Part shown: one piece after another, positions 32,145 through 40,741 of the stretch | Layout: the number at the start of each line of letters is the position of its first letter | Numbering within the stretch: position 1 is the stretch's first letter | Position numbers and translations under genes: made by a program | Notes under the pieces: generated by a model | Told to the model about the DNA's origin: nothing | The model's input: only the letters and a program-made list of their open reading frames with translations | Databases searched by the model: none | Assembly: GCF_037992945.1 (NCBI RefSeq) | Contig: NZ_CP150304.1 | Location: 809,501 to 873,500 of the forward strand | Direction of reading: 5' to 3' | Origin: Peribacillus sp. FSL E2-0218 | Lineage (GTDB): Bacteria > Bacillota > Bacilli > Bacillales > DSM-1321 | Length of the DNA: 64,000 nt

Positions 32145-33284
32145 ATGAAGGCAGTTACTTTTCAAGGGGCAAAAGATATTCAGGTGAAGCAAGTTGAGGA
32201 TCCGAAGCTTCAGCAGAAGGAAGATATCATCGTACGAGTTACTTCAACGGCAATCTGCGGATCCGATCTCCATATCTATCAGGGGGCTTTGCCGACGCAT
32301 AAAGATTATGTCATAGGTCATGAGCCGATGGGCATCGTTGAAGAAGTCGGACCCGAAGTAACGAAGGTGAAAAAAGGGGACAGAGTTGTCCTGCCTTTCA
32401 ATATTTCATGCGGGCATTGTTATTATTGTGAGCATGATATGGAGAGTCAATGTGATAATTCCAATCCAAACGAAGCGGTGGATACAGGGGGATACTTTGG
32501 TTTTACAGAACGTTATGGAAACTATCCCGGCGGGCAGGCGGAATATTTAAGGGTCCCATTCGGGAATTTCATGCCTTTTGTCATCCCGGAGTCTTGTGAG
32601 CTTGAAGATGAGGCGCTTCTGTTCATGTCCGATGTGCTGCCGACCGCCTATTGGAGTGTAGAGAATGCCGGCGTGAAAAAAGGGGATACGGTAGCGATAC
32701 TTGGCTGTGGCCCGATTGGCTTGATGGCACAGAAATTCGCCTGGATGAAAGGCGCAAAGCGAGTCATTGCCATCGACAATCTTCCTTATAGGCTCAATAG
32801 GGCGAAGCAGATGAATAAGGTTGAGATATATAATTTCGACGAATATAACGATATGGGCGGCTATATTAAGGAAATCACTTCAGGCGGGGCGGATGTCGTG
32901 ATAGATTGTGTCGGAATGGATGGCAAGAAATCGGCGATTGAGGCTATCGAGCAAAAGCTGAAGCTTCAGGGCGGGACGCTAAGTGCAATAGAGATTGCGA
33001 TTAAAGCTGTTCGCAAATTCGGCACGCTCCAGCTGACTGGGGTGTACGGATCCAAATATAATATGTTCCCATTAGGCGATTTATTTGAACGGAACATCAA
33101 CATTAAAATGGGACAAGCACCGGTCATTCATTATATGCCCATGCTTTTTGACAAAATAACAACTGGGGAATTTGATCCTACTGAAATCATATCCCATCGA
33201 GTCCCTCTCGAAAAAGCGGGAGAAGCTTATCAAATCTTTAACGATCATGAAGACGAATGCATTAAAGTGGTGTTAAAGCCATAA
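32145..33284 (+). CDS. Zinc-dependent alcohol dehydrogenase (formaldehyde-dehydrogenase-like)
   Basis: The 379-residue MDR protein has catalytic zinc ligands in 'CGSDLHIYQG' and 'GHEPMG'. The structural zinc loop has four Cys ('CGHCYYCEHDMESQC'). The nucleotide fold has 'GCGPIGLMA'. The AGGAGG before ATG 32145 fixes the start. It resembles glutathione-independent formaldehyde/threonine-type dehydrogenases, but the substrate is unknown. A decayed fragment of a close paralogue lies at 35463-35592. Confidence 0.92.
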   Translation: MKAVTFQGAKDIQVKQVEDPKLQQKEDIIVRVTSTAICGSDLHIYQGALPTHKDYVIGHEPMGIVEEVGPEVTKVKKGDRVVLPFNISCGHCYYCEHDMESQCDNSNPNEAVDTGGYFGFTERYGNYPGGQAEYLRVPFGNFMPFVIPESCELEDEALLFMSDVLPTAYWSVENAGVKKGDTVAILGCGPIGLMAQKFAWMKGAKRVIAIDNLPYRLNRAKQMNKVEIYNFDEYNDMGGYIKEITSGGADVVIDCVGMDGKKSAIEAIEQKLKLQGGTLSAIEIAIKAVRKFGTLQLTGVYGSKYNMFPLGDLFERNINIKMGQAPVIHYMPMLFDKITTGEFDPTEIISHRVPLEKAGEAYQIFNDHEDECIKVVLKP

Positions 33285-33297
33285 TGATAGATGATAA

Positions 33298-33330
33298 AAA
33301 TCCAATGCAGCTAATGCATTGGATTTTTTT
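33298..33330 (+). terminator. Terminator of the alcohol dehydrogenase gene
   Basis: AAATCCAATGCA pairs with TGCATTGGATTT, followed by T residues. Confidence 0.88.
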
Positions 33331-33721
33331 AGTTGGCGCCACAATTTCAATAGGGGCGTAAATGAAAGAGAGATAAATAAAATGATGAGCGAAATCGCTG
33401 GAACAGGAAGCAAAGTTTATCTTTAAGAAGTTCCGATTGTGACATACAAAGAATTTTTAAGAATAAGTTTATCTTTTTTTAAGAATTTATTTAGAGGCAG
33501 TTTATAACTGGGGACTATCATGATAGTAGTGGTAACAAGGTTCTTTGAATGCATCTTGTGCGTTTCAATTCCCAATCAATTCAAGCGGCAGAACACAAGG
33601 AGGATGTTGTTGGCAACGGAGCAAGATAGTCAGATTTTATAAGCTTCCCAGTAATGAATTACTGTTTAGATAGTAGGACATTCTAACATACACCACAATC
33701 AAGAAATGAGGAGAAATGAAA
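33331..33721. other. Gene-free region of 390 bp
   Basis: No supported gene. It is AT-rich with T-rich runs near 33455-33490 and presumably holds the promoter of the lipoprotein gene. Confidence 0.4.
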
Positions 33722-34684
33722 ATGAACAAAAAAGCAAAAGCAATAACATCATTAGCGCTTGGATTCACATTATTCTTAACGGGCTGCAACACTAACACCA
33801 AAGAAAATGATAATGAACAGAAGCAAGAACAAGCCGATAAGAAAACTGACAAGGAAGATAAGTTAACTAAAGGCCAGGAAATGGCTAACACGCTTAGTAG
33901 CACAAATTGGCAGGGTACAAAAGTGTATGACAAAGATAATAATGATTTAACAAAAGAAAATGCTAATTTCATTGGCCTTGCTAAATATGATGCGAAGTCA
34001 GGGAGATATGAATTTTTCGATGCAAAGACAGGAGAAAGTCGTGGCGATAAAGGAACATTCTTCATCACTAATGATGGGAAGAAGAGAATATTAATTTCAG
34101 AATCAATGAATTATCAAGCAGTGGTTGACATGGAAAAAATAGATAAAGATGTTTTTACTTATAAAAGAATGGGAAAAGATGCTAATGGCAACGATGTAGA
34201 GGTATTCGTTGAACATATTCCATATAAAGAAAAAGAGCTCTCTTTCACTGATCCGGACAAGAAGTTGGACGCTACTACAGGGGATATTGTTAAAGACGTT
34301 GATGGAGATAAGATCTTAGGTAGTACCCTTTGGCACGGAACAAAGGTAGTAGATGAAGACGGTAATGATGTAACCAAGGCCAATTCGAATTTTATAAGCT
34401 TGGCAAAGTTTAATGACAAGAATAATAAATATGAGTTTTTCAATGGTGAAACAGGCGAAAGCCGCGGTGATTATGGCTACTTCGCTATTGTACACGAAAA
34501 TAAAATAAGAGCTCATGTTTCAATTGGAAATAATAAATATGGTGCCGCTCTTGAGCTTACCGAATTGAATGAAAATAAATTCACGTATAAAAGAATGGGT
34601 AAAGACAACGATGGCAAGGACATAACTATATTCGTTGAACATGAACCTTATAAAGGTGATCTTAAACCAAAATTCACTAAATGA
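33722..34684 (+). CDS. Lipoprotein with two DUF4822 domains
   Basis: The 320-residue precursor has lipobox 'LTGC', a charged linker, and two similar domains (about residues 55-170 and 195-310). Both carry 'W.GTKV.D...NDLT/VTK', 'YEFF...TGESRGD' and 'FTYKRMGKD..G.D...FVEH'. The repeat is clear within the sequence; the DUF4822 name is from memory. It is anchored outside the membrane; function unknown. ATG 33722 is chosen over 33716 because GAGGAG lies 8 bp before it. Confidence 0.85.
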   Translation: MNKKAKAITSLALGFTLFLTGCNTNTKENDNEQKQEQADKKTDKEDKLTKGQEMANTLSSTNWQGTKVYDKDNNDLTKENANFIGLAKYDAKSGRYEFFDAKTGESRGDKGTFFITNDGKKRILISESMNYQAVVDMEKIDKDVFTYKRMGKDANGNDVEVFVEHIPYKEKELSFTDPDKKLDATTGDIVKDVDGDKILGSTLWHGTKVVDEDGNDVTKANSNFISLAKFNDKNNKYEFFNGETGESRGDYGYFAIVHENKIRAHVSIGNNKYGAALELTELNENKFTYKRMGKDNDGKDITIFVEHEPYKGDLKPKFTK

Positions 34685-34704
34685 AGTAAGACTAGCAGCT
34701 AGTC

Positions 34705-34737
34705 AAAAAGGGAATGGTTTCTCCGTTCCCTTTTTGT
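34705..34737 (+). terminator. Terminator of the lipoprotein gene
   Basis: AAAAAGGGAA pairs with TTCCCTTTTT, followed by GTTTT. Confidence 0.82.
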
Positions 34738-34827
34738 TTTCATGCAAGAAAAAAGGAAAGTGAACCATATTCAAATTAAGCAATGTCATGGACAATGCCC
34801 TATAATTACTTTAACGATCTTTTGATC

Positions 34828-34870
34828 AAGGCTGTTTTCGCATGGGTGAATAGCTGCGGAAACAGCCTTA
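34828..34870 (+). promoter_or_regulatory. Fifteen-base-pair hairpin in the leader of the deaminase gene
   Basis: AAGGCTGTTTTCGCA pairs with TGCGGAAACAGCCTT (one G:T pair), loop of 12 nt. It is not followed by a T-run and ends about 25 bp before the start codon. It is not a purine riboswitch that I can recognise. Confidence 0.45.
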
Positions 34871-34896
34871 ATTAAAACATTGATGGAGGTTTTGAA

Positions 34897-35349
34897 ATGG
34901 ATAAATTCATGGAACGAGCAGTAGAACTAGCGATAGGAAATGTTCGTGAGGGTGGTCAACCTTTTGGTGCAGTACTTGTGAATCATAACCAGCTTGTAGC
35001 TGAAGGCGTCAATGAGCTGCATAAAACTTATGATATTAGCGGGCATGCGGAATTACTTGCCATCCGGCGCGCCCAAGAGGAATTTCAAACGAATGATCTA
35101 TCCGGTTATACCATGTATGCAAGTGGGGAGCCTTGTCCGATGTGTCTAACGGCAATGTACTTTGCCGGAATCAAGAAGGTTTTTTATTGTGCTTCAGTCG
35201 AGGATGCAGAAGAAGTGGGTTTAGGGAAATCTAAGAGTATATATGAGGATTTGCAAAAGACTAAAGCAGAACGCTCACTTTCGATGATACAAATGCCATT
35301 AACTGAAGGGCAAAACAATCCAATGAAGCTTTGGAAGCAGCGATCGTAG
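34897..35349 (+). CDS. guaD: Guanine deaminase / nucleoside deaminase
   Basis: The 150-residue cytidine-deaminase-fold enzyme has zinc ligands in 'GHAELLAIRRA' (His plus catalytic Glu) and 'PCPMC' (two Cys), with the spacing of bacterial guanine deaminases. The 'GQPFGAVLV' substrate loop also fits guaD. It converts guanine to xanthine for purine salvage or nitrogen supply. The GGAGG before ATG 34897 is good. tRNA-adenosine deaminase is unlikely since the tail matches GuaD better. Confidence 0.88.
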   Translation: MDKFMERAVELAIGNVREGGQPFGAVLVNHNQLVAEGVNELHKTYDISGHAELLAIRRAQEEFQTNDLSGYTMYASGEPCPMCLTAMYFAGIKKVFYCASVEDAEEVGLGKSKSIYEDLQKTKAERSLSMIQMPLTEGQNNPMKLWKQRS

Positions 35350-35401
35350 TCTTTGGAGACTGTAGGTTATTAATTCGGGAAAAAAATCCATAGTAACGAT
35401 A

Positions 35402-35446
35402 AAAGTCCAATTCCTCCATTTAAGTCCTGGGAATTTGGACTTTTTT
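35402..35446 (+). terminator. Terminator of the deaminase gene
   Basis: AAAGTCCAATTCC pairs with GGGAATTTGGACTTT, followed by T residues. Confidence 0.8.
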
Positions 35447-35462
35447 TATTTACTTAGAGCAT

Positions 35463-35592
35463 ATTCGGAACTTCATGCCGTTTGTCATCCCATAGTTTCA
35501 TGAACCAGAAGATGAGGCGCTCCAGCTCATGTCCGACATACTGCCGACCGCCGACCGCATATCCGTGTGTAGTGAATGCTGGCGTAAAAAAT
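35463..35592 (+). pseudogene. Fragment of a second zinc alcohol dehydrogenase
   Basis: The stretch aligns with bases 32558-32695 of the intact dehydrogenase gene. Shared blocks include TTCATGCC.TTTGTCATCCC, GAAGATGAGGCGCT and CTGCCGACCGCC. It has small insertions and deletions, and a TAG in the matching frame after TCATCCCA. Neither the 5' nor the 3' part is present. It records a former tandem duplication or a lost paralogue. Confidence 0.75.
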
Positions 35593-35699
35593 GTGCTTTT
35601 GGTAGGTTGCACAAAGGGTTTCAAATGAGCTTAAATAAATGTTTTTGGTAAGGAAAAGAAGTATTATATAATGTTAGTGACAATAGGAGGGTGTTTTAG

Positions 35700-36158
35700 A
35701 TGGTATATAATTCGGCAGCGGAACTTTGTGAGGGGATTGAACAAGTGTATCCTTCCATTCACGTTCAATTGACGATGGAAATAGTCGATAAGAGATTGGG
35801 ACCTGTAAAGGCGGAGGCAGAGATTTCCATCAAGCCCGTTAAGTCACAGGGGTATCTTGAAGTGCTGGTGGAAGAATTGGAATCGGAGCATATCTTTGCT
35901 GATGAAAATGGAAGCATCTATGGCAGCTTTGGCATTGATCAAAGCATCGAGATCTATGATGAAGTGCTGGCCGTCATTCCATTCGATGAGATAATCGGCA
36001 AGGAAAATTGGAATGAGATAGTGGATGCCTCAATCACAGAGAATAAGCTTAAGGAACAGCTCGGAAAAGCCCTAAATGATTATCAATTCAGTGATTTAAG
36101 CGGAAAATATAAATTCAGGAAAAGATGTACGATCACCGAGCTTCAATTCATAGATTGA
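35700..36158 (+). CDS. Hypothetical protein, acidic
   Basis: A 152-residue protein, not recognised. AGGAGGG lies 10 bp before ATG 35700, so expression is likely. It is acidic, with a mixed alpha/beta pattern and no signal peptide or membrane segment. It stands as a single gene. No function is proposed. Confidence 0.7.
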   Translation: MVYNSAAELCEGIEQVYPSIHVQLTMEIVDKRLGPVKAEAEISIKPVKSQGYLEVLVEELESEHIFADENGSIYGSFGIDQSIEIYDEVLAVIPFDEIIGKENWNEIVDASITENKLKEQLGKALNDYQFSDLSGKYKFRKRCTITELQFID

Positions 36159-36408
36159 TAGATCAATGGAGAAGGCAAATGCTTTCTCTTTTTTCCTTCT
36201 CTTGATAAATTTTCTCCTTTGTTAGATAAAGTGACGGAAAGGGTAGTAAAGCAGAGAAGTCCACGGCAATATCATCAAGTCTTGCTTGGTCGAGAAATGA
36301 TAGCGGGACACTTTACAGGGAATATAGAGGCAATGCATTTGTCTTGGTTATATAAAATACATACTGAATCAATCAATAAAAGAATTTGCATGATGAAGAG
36401 GAGTACAT

Positions 36409-36942
36409 ATGAAAATTGGGTTGGTAAGGCATTTTAAGGTGGCACATGAATTCCCGACCGGGAGATCCGTGTCGGCGGATGACATGAAGCAGTGGTTCAT
36501 CGACTATGATGCTGCGGATATCATTTATGGATCGACTTCATTAGGTCAGGCGGAGTGGGAGGAATGCTATTGCAGCGATATGCCGAGAGCGGTCAAGACA
36601 GCGGAACATATTTTCCCTGGCACGATTCATTTTATGGAAGAACTGCGGGAAATCCCTTCCCCACCCCTAAAAGGGGAGTTGAAGCTGCCGTTCATCCTTT
36701 GGGCCATTTGGATTCGCTGCTGCTCTGTCATGAACAAGCAAACGAGAGCGGAAATAAAGCGTGCAAAGCGGAGGATCAATAAAGCATTGGACGAGATCTT
36801 TGCGAAGGGGGAAAGGGATGTCTTGATCGTGAGTCATGCCGCACTTATGGTCTTTTTAAGGAAAGAGTTGATAAGACGGGGGTTCGGCGGTCCCCAATTC
36901 AAGCTTGCCAGCAATGGAAGGCTGTATGTTTTCGAAAGGTGA
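36409..36942 (+). CDS. Histidine phosphatase (phosphoglycerate-mutase-like) family protein
   Basis: The 177-residue protein begins 'MKIGLVRHFKVAHE': the phospho-accepting RH is present, but the usual following Gly is Phe. 'CSDMPRAVKTAEHI' gives the second Arg, an acidic residue lies in 'MEELREI', and 'VSHAALM' carries the second catalytic His. The pocket therefore looks complete. Substrate unknown. ATG 36409 follows GAGGAG. Confidence 0.82.
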   Translation: MKIGLVRHFKVAHEFPTGRSVSADDMKQWFIDYDAADIIYGSTSLGQAEWEECYCSDMPRAVKTAEHIFPGTIHFMEELREIPSPPLKGELKLPFILWAIWIRCCSVMNKQTRAEIKRAKRRINKALDEIFAKGERDVLIVSHAALMVFLRKELIRRGFGGPQFKLASNGRLYVFER

Positions 36943-37087
36943 TGAATGAGCATTTAAGCTTCTCAACCAGGAAAGCAGAAAGTTACTGTCATTTTCCGAA
37001 TAATTATTCATTTCCCCATGATTGTAGTTTATGATTGTACTAATGTAATTTTAGCGAATTCCATAATGGGGAAAGAGGTCGGATATT

Positions 37088-37876
37088 TTGATTAAGGCAG
37101 TTTTTTTTGATTTGGATGATACATTACTATGGGATCAGAAAAGCGTGAAAGAGGCTTTTGTTGCCACATGCGAAGCGGCTAGGGAGAAATATGATTTAAA
37201 TGTCGGCGAGCTTGAAGACGCGGTGCGAAAGGAAGCGCGTGAGCTTTACTCTTCTTACGATACATATGCATTTACACAAATGATCGGAATCAACCCTTTT
37301 GAAGGACTGTGGGGAAATTTTAACGATGATCATGAGCAATTCCGGAAGATGGCGGAGATTGTACCGGCTTATCGCAGTGAAGCTTGGACGAGGGGCTTGA
37401 AGTCATTAGGTATCGATGACCCTGAATTCGGCCTTGAACTGGCAGAACGTTTTCCAGCGGAAAGGCGTAAAAAACCGTTTATCTACGAAGAGTCCTTCCA
37501 AGTTCTGGATGAATTGAAGGGGAAGTACAAATTACTTTTGCTGACGAATGGTTCACCAGAACTGCAGAATACCAAACTTGAAATCACACCGGAACTGGTC
37601 CCTTATTTTGATCGAATCGTCATCTCAGGAGCGTTTGGCCGCGGTAAACCGGATGCGTCCATTTTTGAGCATGCTTTGAAAATCATGGAGCTGGATAAAG
37701 ATGAAGTATTGATGGTCGGCGATAATTTGATGACGGACATCCTCGGGGCATCGAGAGTGGGTATAAAGTCGGTCTGGATAAATCGCGAGGATAAGGAACG
37801 GACTGAGGTGGTTCCAACCTATGAAATCAAGCATTTGAAGGAGATCTTCCCTATTCTTGAGAGCCTGGAAGATTAA
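37088..37876 (+). CDS. HAD family hydrolase
   Basis: The 262-residue HAD-IA phosphatase has motif I 'FFDLDDTLLWD' (nucleophile Asp), motif II 'LLTNGS', a Lys in 'GRGKPDASIF' and motif IV 'VGDNLMTDI'. A helical cap lies between I and II (about residues 20-115). The start is TTG 37088 after AGAGGT; no ATG lies nearby. The substrate is unknown; relatives act on nucleotides or sugar phosphates. Confidence 0.88.
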   Translation: MIKAVFFDLDDTLLWDQKSVKEAFVATCEAAREKYDLNVGELEDAVRKEARELYSSYDTYAFTQMIGINPFEGLWGNFNDDHEQFRKMAEIVPAYRSEAWTRGLKSLGIDDPEFGLELAERFPAERRKKPFIYEESFQVLDELKGKYKLLLLTNGSPELQNTKLEITPELVPYFDRIVISGAFGRGKPDASIFEHALKIMELDKDEVLMVGDNLMTDILGASRVGIKSVWINREDKERTEVVPTYEIKHLKEIFPILESLED

Positions 37877-38002
37877 GTCATTGATCTCGATTGCTTAATG
37901 ATTCAGGGAGCGGATGATAGAAATATTAGGACTTTAAAATGATTTACAGAATGAAACGGGTGAGATATAGTTACCCTGTGTTCGATTATATTGTTCAGAC
38001 TA

Positions 38003-38094
38003 GGGGTGTCCAATAAACGTTGGGCTGAGAGAGAAGCGCGTAAAGCTTCTTAACCCTCAGGACCTGATCTGGTTCATACCAGCGTGGGGAAGTT
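38003..38094 (+). promoter_or_regulatory. TPP (THI-box) riboswitch
   Basis: The conserved parts are present in order: GGGGTG, GGGCTGAGA (38022-38030) and ACCTGATCTGG (38062-38072), then a closing CATACCAGCGTGGGGAAG segment. It lies 150 bp ahead of thiC, and a terminator hairpin (38151-38182) lies between. This fits transcription termination on binding thiamine pyrophosphate. Confidence 0.95.
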
Positions 38095-38150
38095 AGAATC
38101 TACTAAGCAATGACGATACATGGGGTCATTTCTGTAGTCATACTAACGTC

Positions 38151-38182
38151 AGCCAGGTCTTGAATCGGAGATCTGGCTTTTT
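38151..38182 (+). terminator. Riboswitch-controlled terminator before thiC
   Basis: AGCCAGGTC pairs with GATCTGGCT, followed by five T residues. Confidence 0.8.
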
Positions 38183-38242
38183 CGTGCGAAAATGAATTGG
38201 ATTTTGTCCTTTTTAAATCAATTAAAAAGGAGAAATGAAATC

Positions 38243-40024
38243 ATGATGGGTAATTCAGTAAACGACTTGAACGTTTCGATTATGTCCAGTTTTGCAGGAA
38301 GTAAAAAAGTGTATGTAGAGGGATCCAGACCGGATATTAAAGTACCAATGCGTGAAATTACGCTAAGTCCGACTACCGGGACCTTCGGTGAGGAGGGAAA
38401 TCCGCCTTTACGGGTGTATGACACGAGCGGTCCCTATACGGATACGGCATATCCGGTGGATATTCATAAAGGCCTCGACCCGATCAGACGCAGCTGGGTC
38501 CTGGAGCGTGAAGACGTCGAGGCCTATGATGGACGGGAAATAAAACCCGAGGATAATGGATACAAAAAAACAGGGTCACAATCCAATGCCGATATCTTTC
38601 CAGGATTGAAACGGAATCCGTTACGGGCGAAGGTGGGGAAAAATATTACCCAGCTCCATTATGCACGCAAAGGCCTCATTACACCTGAAATGGAGTTCAT
38701 CGCGATTAGGGAAAATGTCGACCCCGAGTTCGTGAGAGAAGAGGTAGCGAGCGGAAGGGCGATCATTCCTGCAAATATTAACCACCCTGAAAGCGAGCCG
38801 ATGATCATCGGACGTAATTTTCACGTGAAAATAAATGCCAATATTGGAAACTCGGCCGTCAGCTCATCGATTGAAGCCGAGGTGGAGAAAATGACTTGGG
38901 CGACCAGGTGGGGAGCAGACAACATCATGGACCTTTCCACAGGGAAGAATATCCATACGACACGGGAATGGATCATCAGGAATTCGCCGGTGCCAGTTGG
39001 AACGGTCCCGATCTATCAAGCGTTGGAAAAAGTGAATGGAATTGCAGAAGACTTAAATTGGGAGGTCTTTCGGGACACGTTAATCGAGCAGGCTGAGCAG
39101 GGAGTCGATTACTTCACCATACATGCTGGTGTGCTTTTGCGGTATATCCCCCTAACGGCAAAGCGGGTAACGGGGATCGTATCCAGAGGCGGGTCGATCA
39201 TGGCTCGATGGTGCCTGGCCCATCACAAAGAAAGCTTTCTCTATACTCATTTTGAAGAGATTTGTAAAATCATGAAGGCATATGATATCTCATTCTCATT
39301 GGGAGACGGGCTTCGTCCCGGATCGATTGCAGATGCGAACGATGAAGCACAATTTGCAGAATTGGAAACATTGGGGGAATTGACGAAGATCGCTTGGAAG
39401 CATGATGTTCAAGTCATGGTGGAAGGTCCTGGACATGTGCCGATGCATTTGATCAAGGAAAACATGGATAAGCAGCTGGAAGTGTGTCAAGAAGCCCCGT
39501 TCTATACTTTAGGGCCTTTGACAACAGACATAGCTCCTGGCTACGATCACATTACATCGGCGATTGGTGCTGCAATGATTGGCTGGTTTGGAACGGCCAT
39601 GCTCTGTTACGTAACACCTAAAGAGCATCTGGGCCTTCCGAACAAGGAAGATGTTCGAGTCGGTGTCATTACTTACAAAATTGCCGCCCACGCAGCTGAC
39701 CTTGCAAAGGGCCATCCGCATGCACGAAAACGTGACGATGCCCTCTCCAAGGCTAGGTTCGAATTTCGGTGGAGAGATCAATTCAACCTTTCCCTCGATC
39801 CCGAAAGAGCTGTCGAATACCATGATGAAACTCTGCCGGCTGAAGGTGCCAAAACGGCACACTTCTGCTCCATGTGCGGACCTAAATTCTGCAGTATGAG
39901 AATTTCTCAGGACATACGTGATTTAGCGAAAGAAAAGGGGCTCGGTTTTGAAACCGTAATTGGCGAAGGACTAAAAGAAAAAGCGAATGAGTTCAGGAAA
40001 ACGGATGGAACCATCTATCAATGA
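38243..40024 (+). CDS. thiC: Phosphomethylpyrimidine synthase
   Basis: The 593-residue radical-SAM enzyme turns aminoimidazole ribotide into the thiamine pyrimidine precursor. The C-terminal iron-sulfur motif 'CSMCGPKFC' (C-x2-C-x4-C) is intact, as are blocks such as 'GDGLRPGSIADANDEAQF' and 'EGPGHVPMHLI'. AAGGAG lies 10 bp before ATG 38243; upstream ATG 38192 lies in the riboswitch leader and is unlikely. No other thiamine genes are adjacent. The stop overlaps the start of a 64-residue frame. Confidence 0.97.
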   Translation: MMGNSVNDLNVSIMSSFAGSKKVYVEGSRPDIKVPMREITLSPTTGTFGEEGNPPLRVYDTSGPYTDTAYPVDIHKGLDPIRRSWVLEREDVEAYDGREIKPEDNGYKKTGSQSNADIFPGLKRNPLRAKVGKNITQLHYARKGLITPEMEFIAIRENVDPEFVREEVASGRAIIPANINHPESEPMIIGRNFHVKINANIGNSAVSSSIEAEVEKMTWATRWGADNIMDLSTGKNIHTTREWIIRNSPVPVGTVPIYQALEKVNGIAEDLNWEVFRDTLIEQAEQGVDYFTIHAGVLLRYIPLTAKRVTGIVSRGGSIMARWCLAHHKESFLYTHFEEICKIMKAYDISFSLGDGLRPGSIADANDEAQFAELETLGELTKIAWKHDVQVMVEGPGHVPMHLIKENMDKQLEVCQEAPFYTLGPLTTDIAPGYDHITSAIGAAMIGWFGTAMLCYVTPKEHLGLPNKEDVRVGVITYKIAAHAADLAKGHPHARKRDDALSKARFEFRWRDQFNLSLDPERAVEYHDETLPAEGAKTAHFCSMCGPKFCSMRISQDIRDLAKEKGLGFETVIGEGLKEKANEFRKTDGTIYQ

Positions 40025-40215
40025 TTGGTGAGAGGCAGAATTCGCTGAATCGGGTCATCCAAATAAAAGGTGAAATGAAAGTACTGGAAGCAAAATTGGA
40101 GCAACTGAAGAAAGAGCTGAACATGCTTCGGGAAAATTGCACGCATGAATTTGAAAAAAAAGACTATATACAAAAATGCATAAAATGTCACTTAATCGAA
40201 AGTCTGCATTGGTAG
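40021..40215 (+). CDS. Small coiled-coil protein with possible zinc-binding cysteines
   Basis: A 64-residue frame overlaps the thiC stop (ATGA), suggesting translational coupling. The first 45 residues form a Leu/Lys/Glu coiled coil, and the C-terminus has C-x-H ('CTHEF') and C-x2-C ('CIKC'), a possible zinc knuckle. The ribosome-binding site is weak. Function unknown; whether it is translated is not certain. Confidence 0.55.
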   Translation: MIGERQNSLNRVIQIKGEMKVLEAKLEQLKKELNMLRENCTHEFEKKDYIQKCIKCHLIESLHW

Positions 40216-40234
40216 AGATTATTCATTGGGAAAG

Positions 40235-40262
40235 GAAAAGGGATAGGACCAGTCCTATCCCT
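40235..40262. terminator. Bidirectional terminator after thiC
   Basis: GGGATAGGAC pairs with GTCCTATCCC. It separates the thiC unit from a convergent minus-strand gene. Confidence 0.75.
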
Positions 40263-40269
40263 ATCTTTA

Positions 40270-40635
40270 TTATTGTTTCATCTGATTGATTTCCTGGATG
40301 CACTCCTGGACGAGGGTCACTGCCTGACTCATGGTCGCACCTCCGCCGAATGCCGCTGTAACACCAACGGCTTCAAGGATTTCCTGTTCCGAACAGCCTT
40401 GATCCAGGCACCCTTTAGTATGATAGATGATGCAGTATTCATCTTGTGAGTACAAACTGATTCCCAATGCGATAAGCTGTTTTTCCTTTTTGGTCAATTG
40501 ACCTTCTTTAAAGCACTCTTCCGTAAAGGAATTGAATTTCTCGGCAAGGTCGGGCATTTTCTCCGTAAAGGCACCAATTCCAGCCTTATAATCATGAAGA
40601 GCATTTTCAGTAGAATTCTTTGCTTCAAATTCCAT
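40270..40635 (-). CDS. Carboxymuconolactone decarboxylase / AhpD-like protein
   Basis: The 121-residue all-helical protein has the family core 'KKEKQLIALGISLYSQDEYCIIYHTKGCLDQGCS', in which the Cys and His match the AhpD-type redox motif region. Only one Cys sits at the usual CxxC place (E-Y-C-I-I-Y-H), so classical disulfide reductase activity is doubtful. It starts at ATG 40635 after GATGGAG. It may act in peroxide or aromatic metabolism; role not shown here. Confidence 0.82.
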   Translation of the reverse strand: MEFEAKNSTENALHDYKAGIGAFTEKMPDLAEKFNSFTEECFKEGQLTKKEKQLIALGISLYSQDEYCIIYHTKGCLDQGCSEQEILEAVGVTAAFGGGATMSQAVTLVQECIQEINQMKQ

Positions 40636-40741
40636 TTTCCATTCAGCTCCATCCTAAGTTTAATTCATCAAAAATTAGTATGAGCCAAATGGAGCCTGAT
40701 TAATCAAGAAACATCGGAGTTTATTATTGATCTTTTTGTCG

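Noticed and set aside
34800..34896. Purine riboswitch ahead of guaD
   Set aside because: The three-way junction signature (TATAA...TATGG...) is not found in the expected order.
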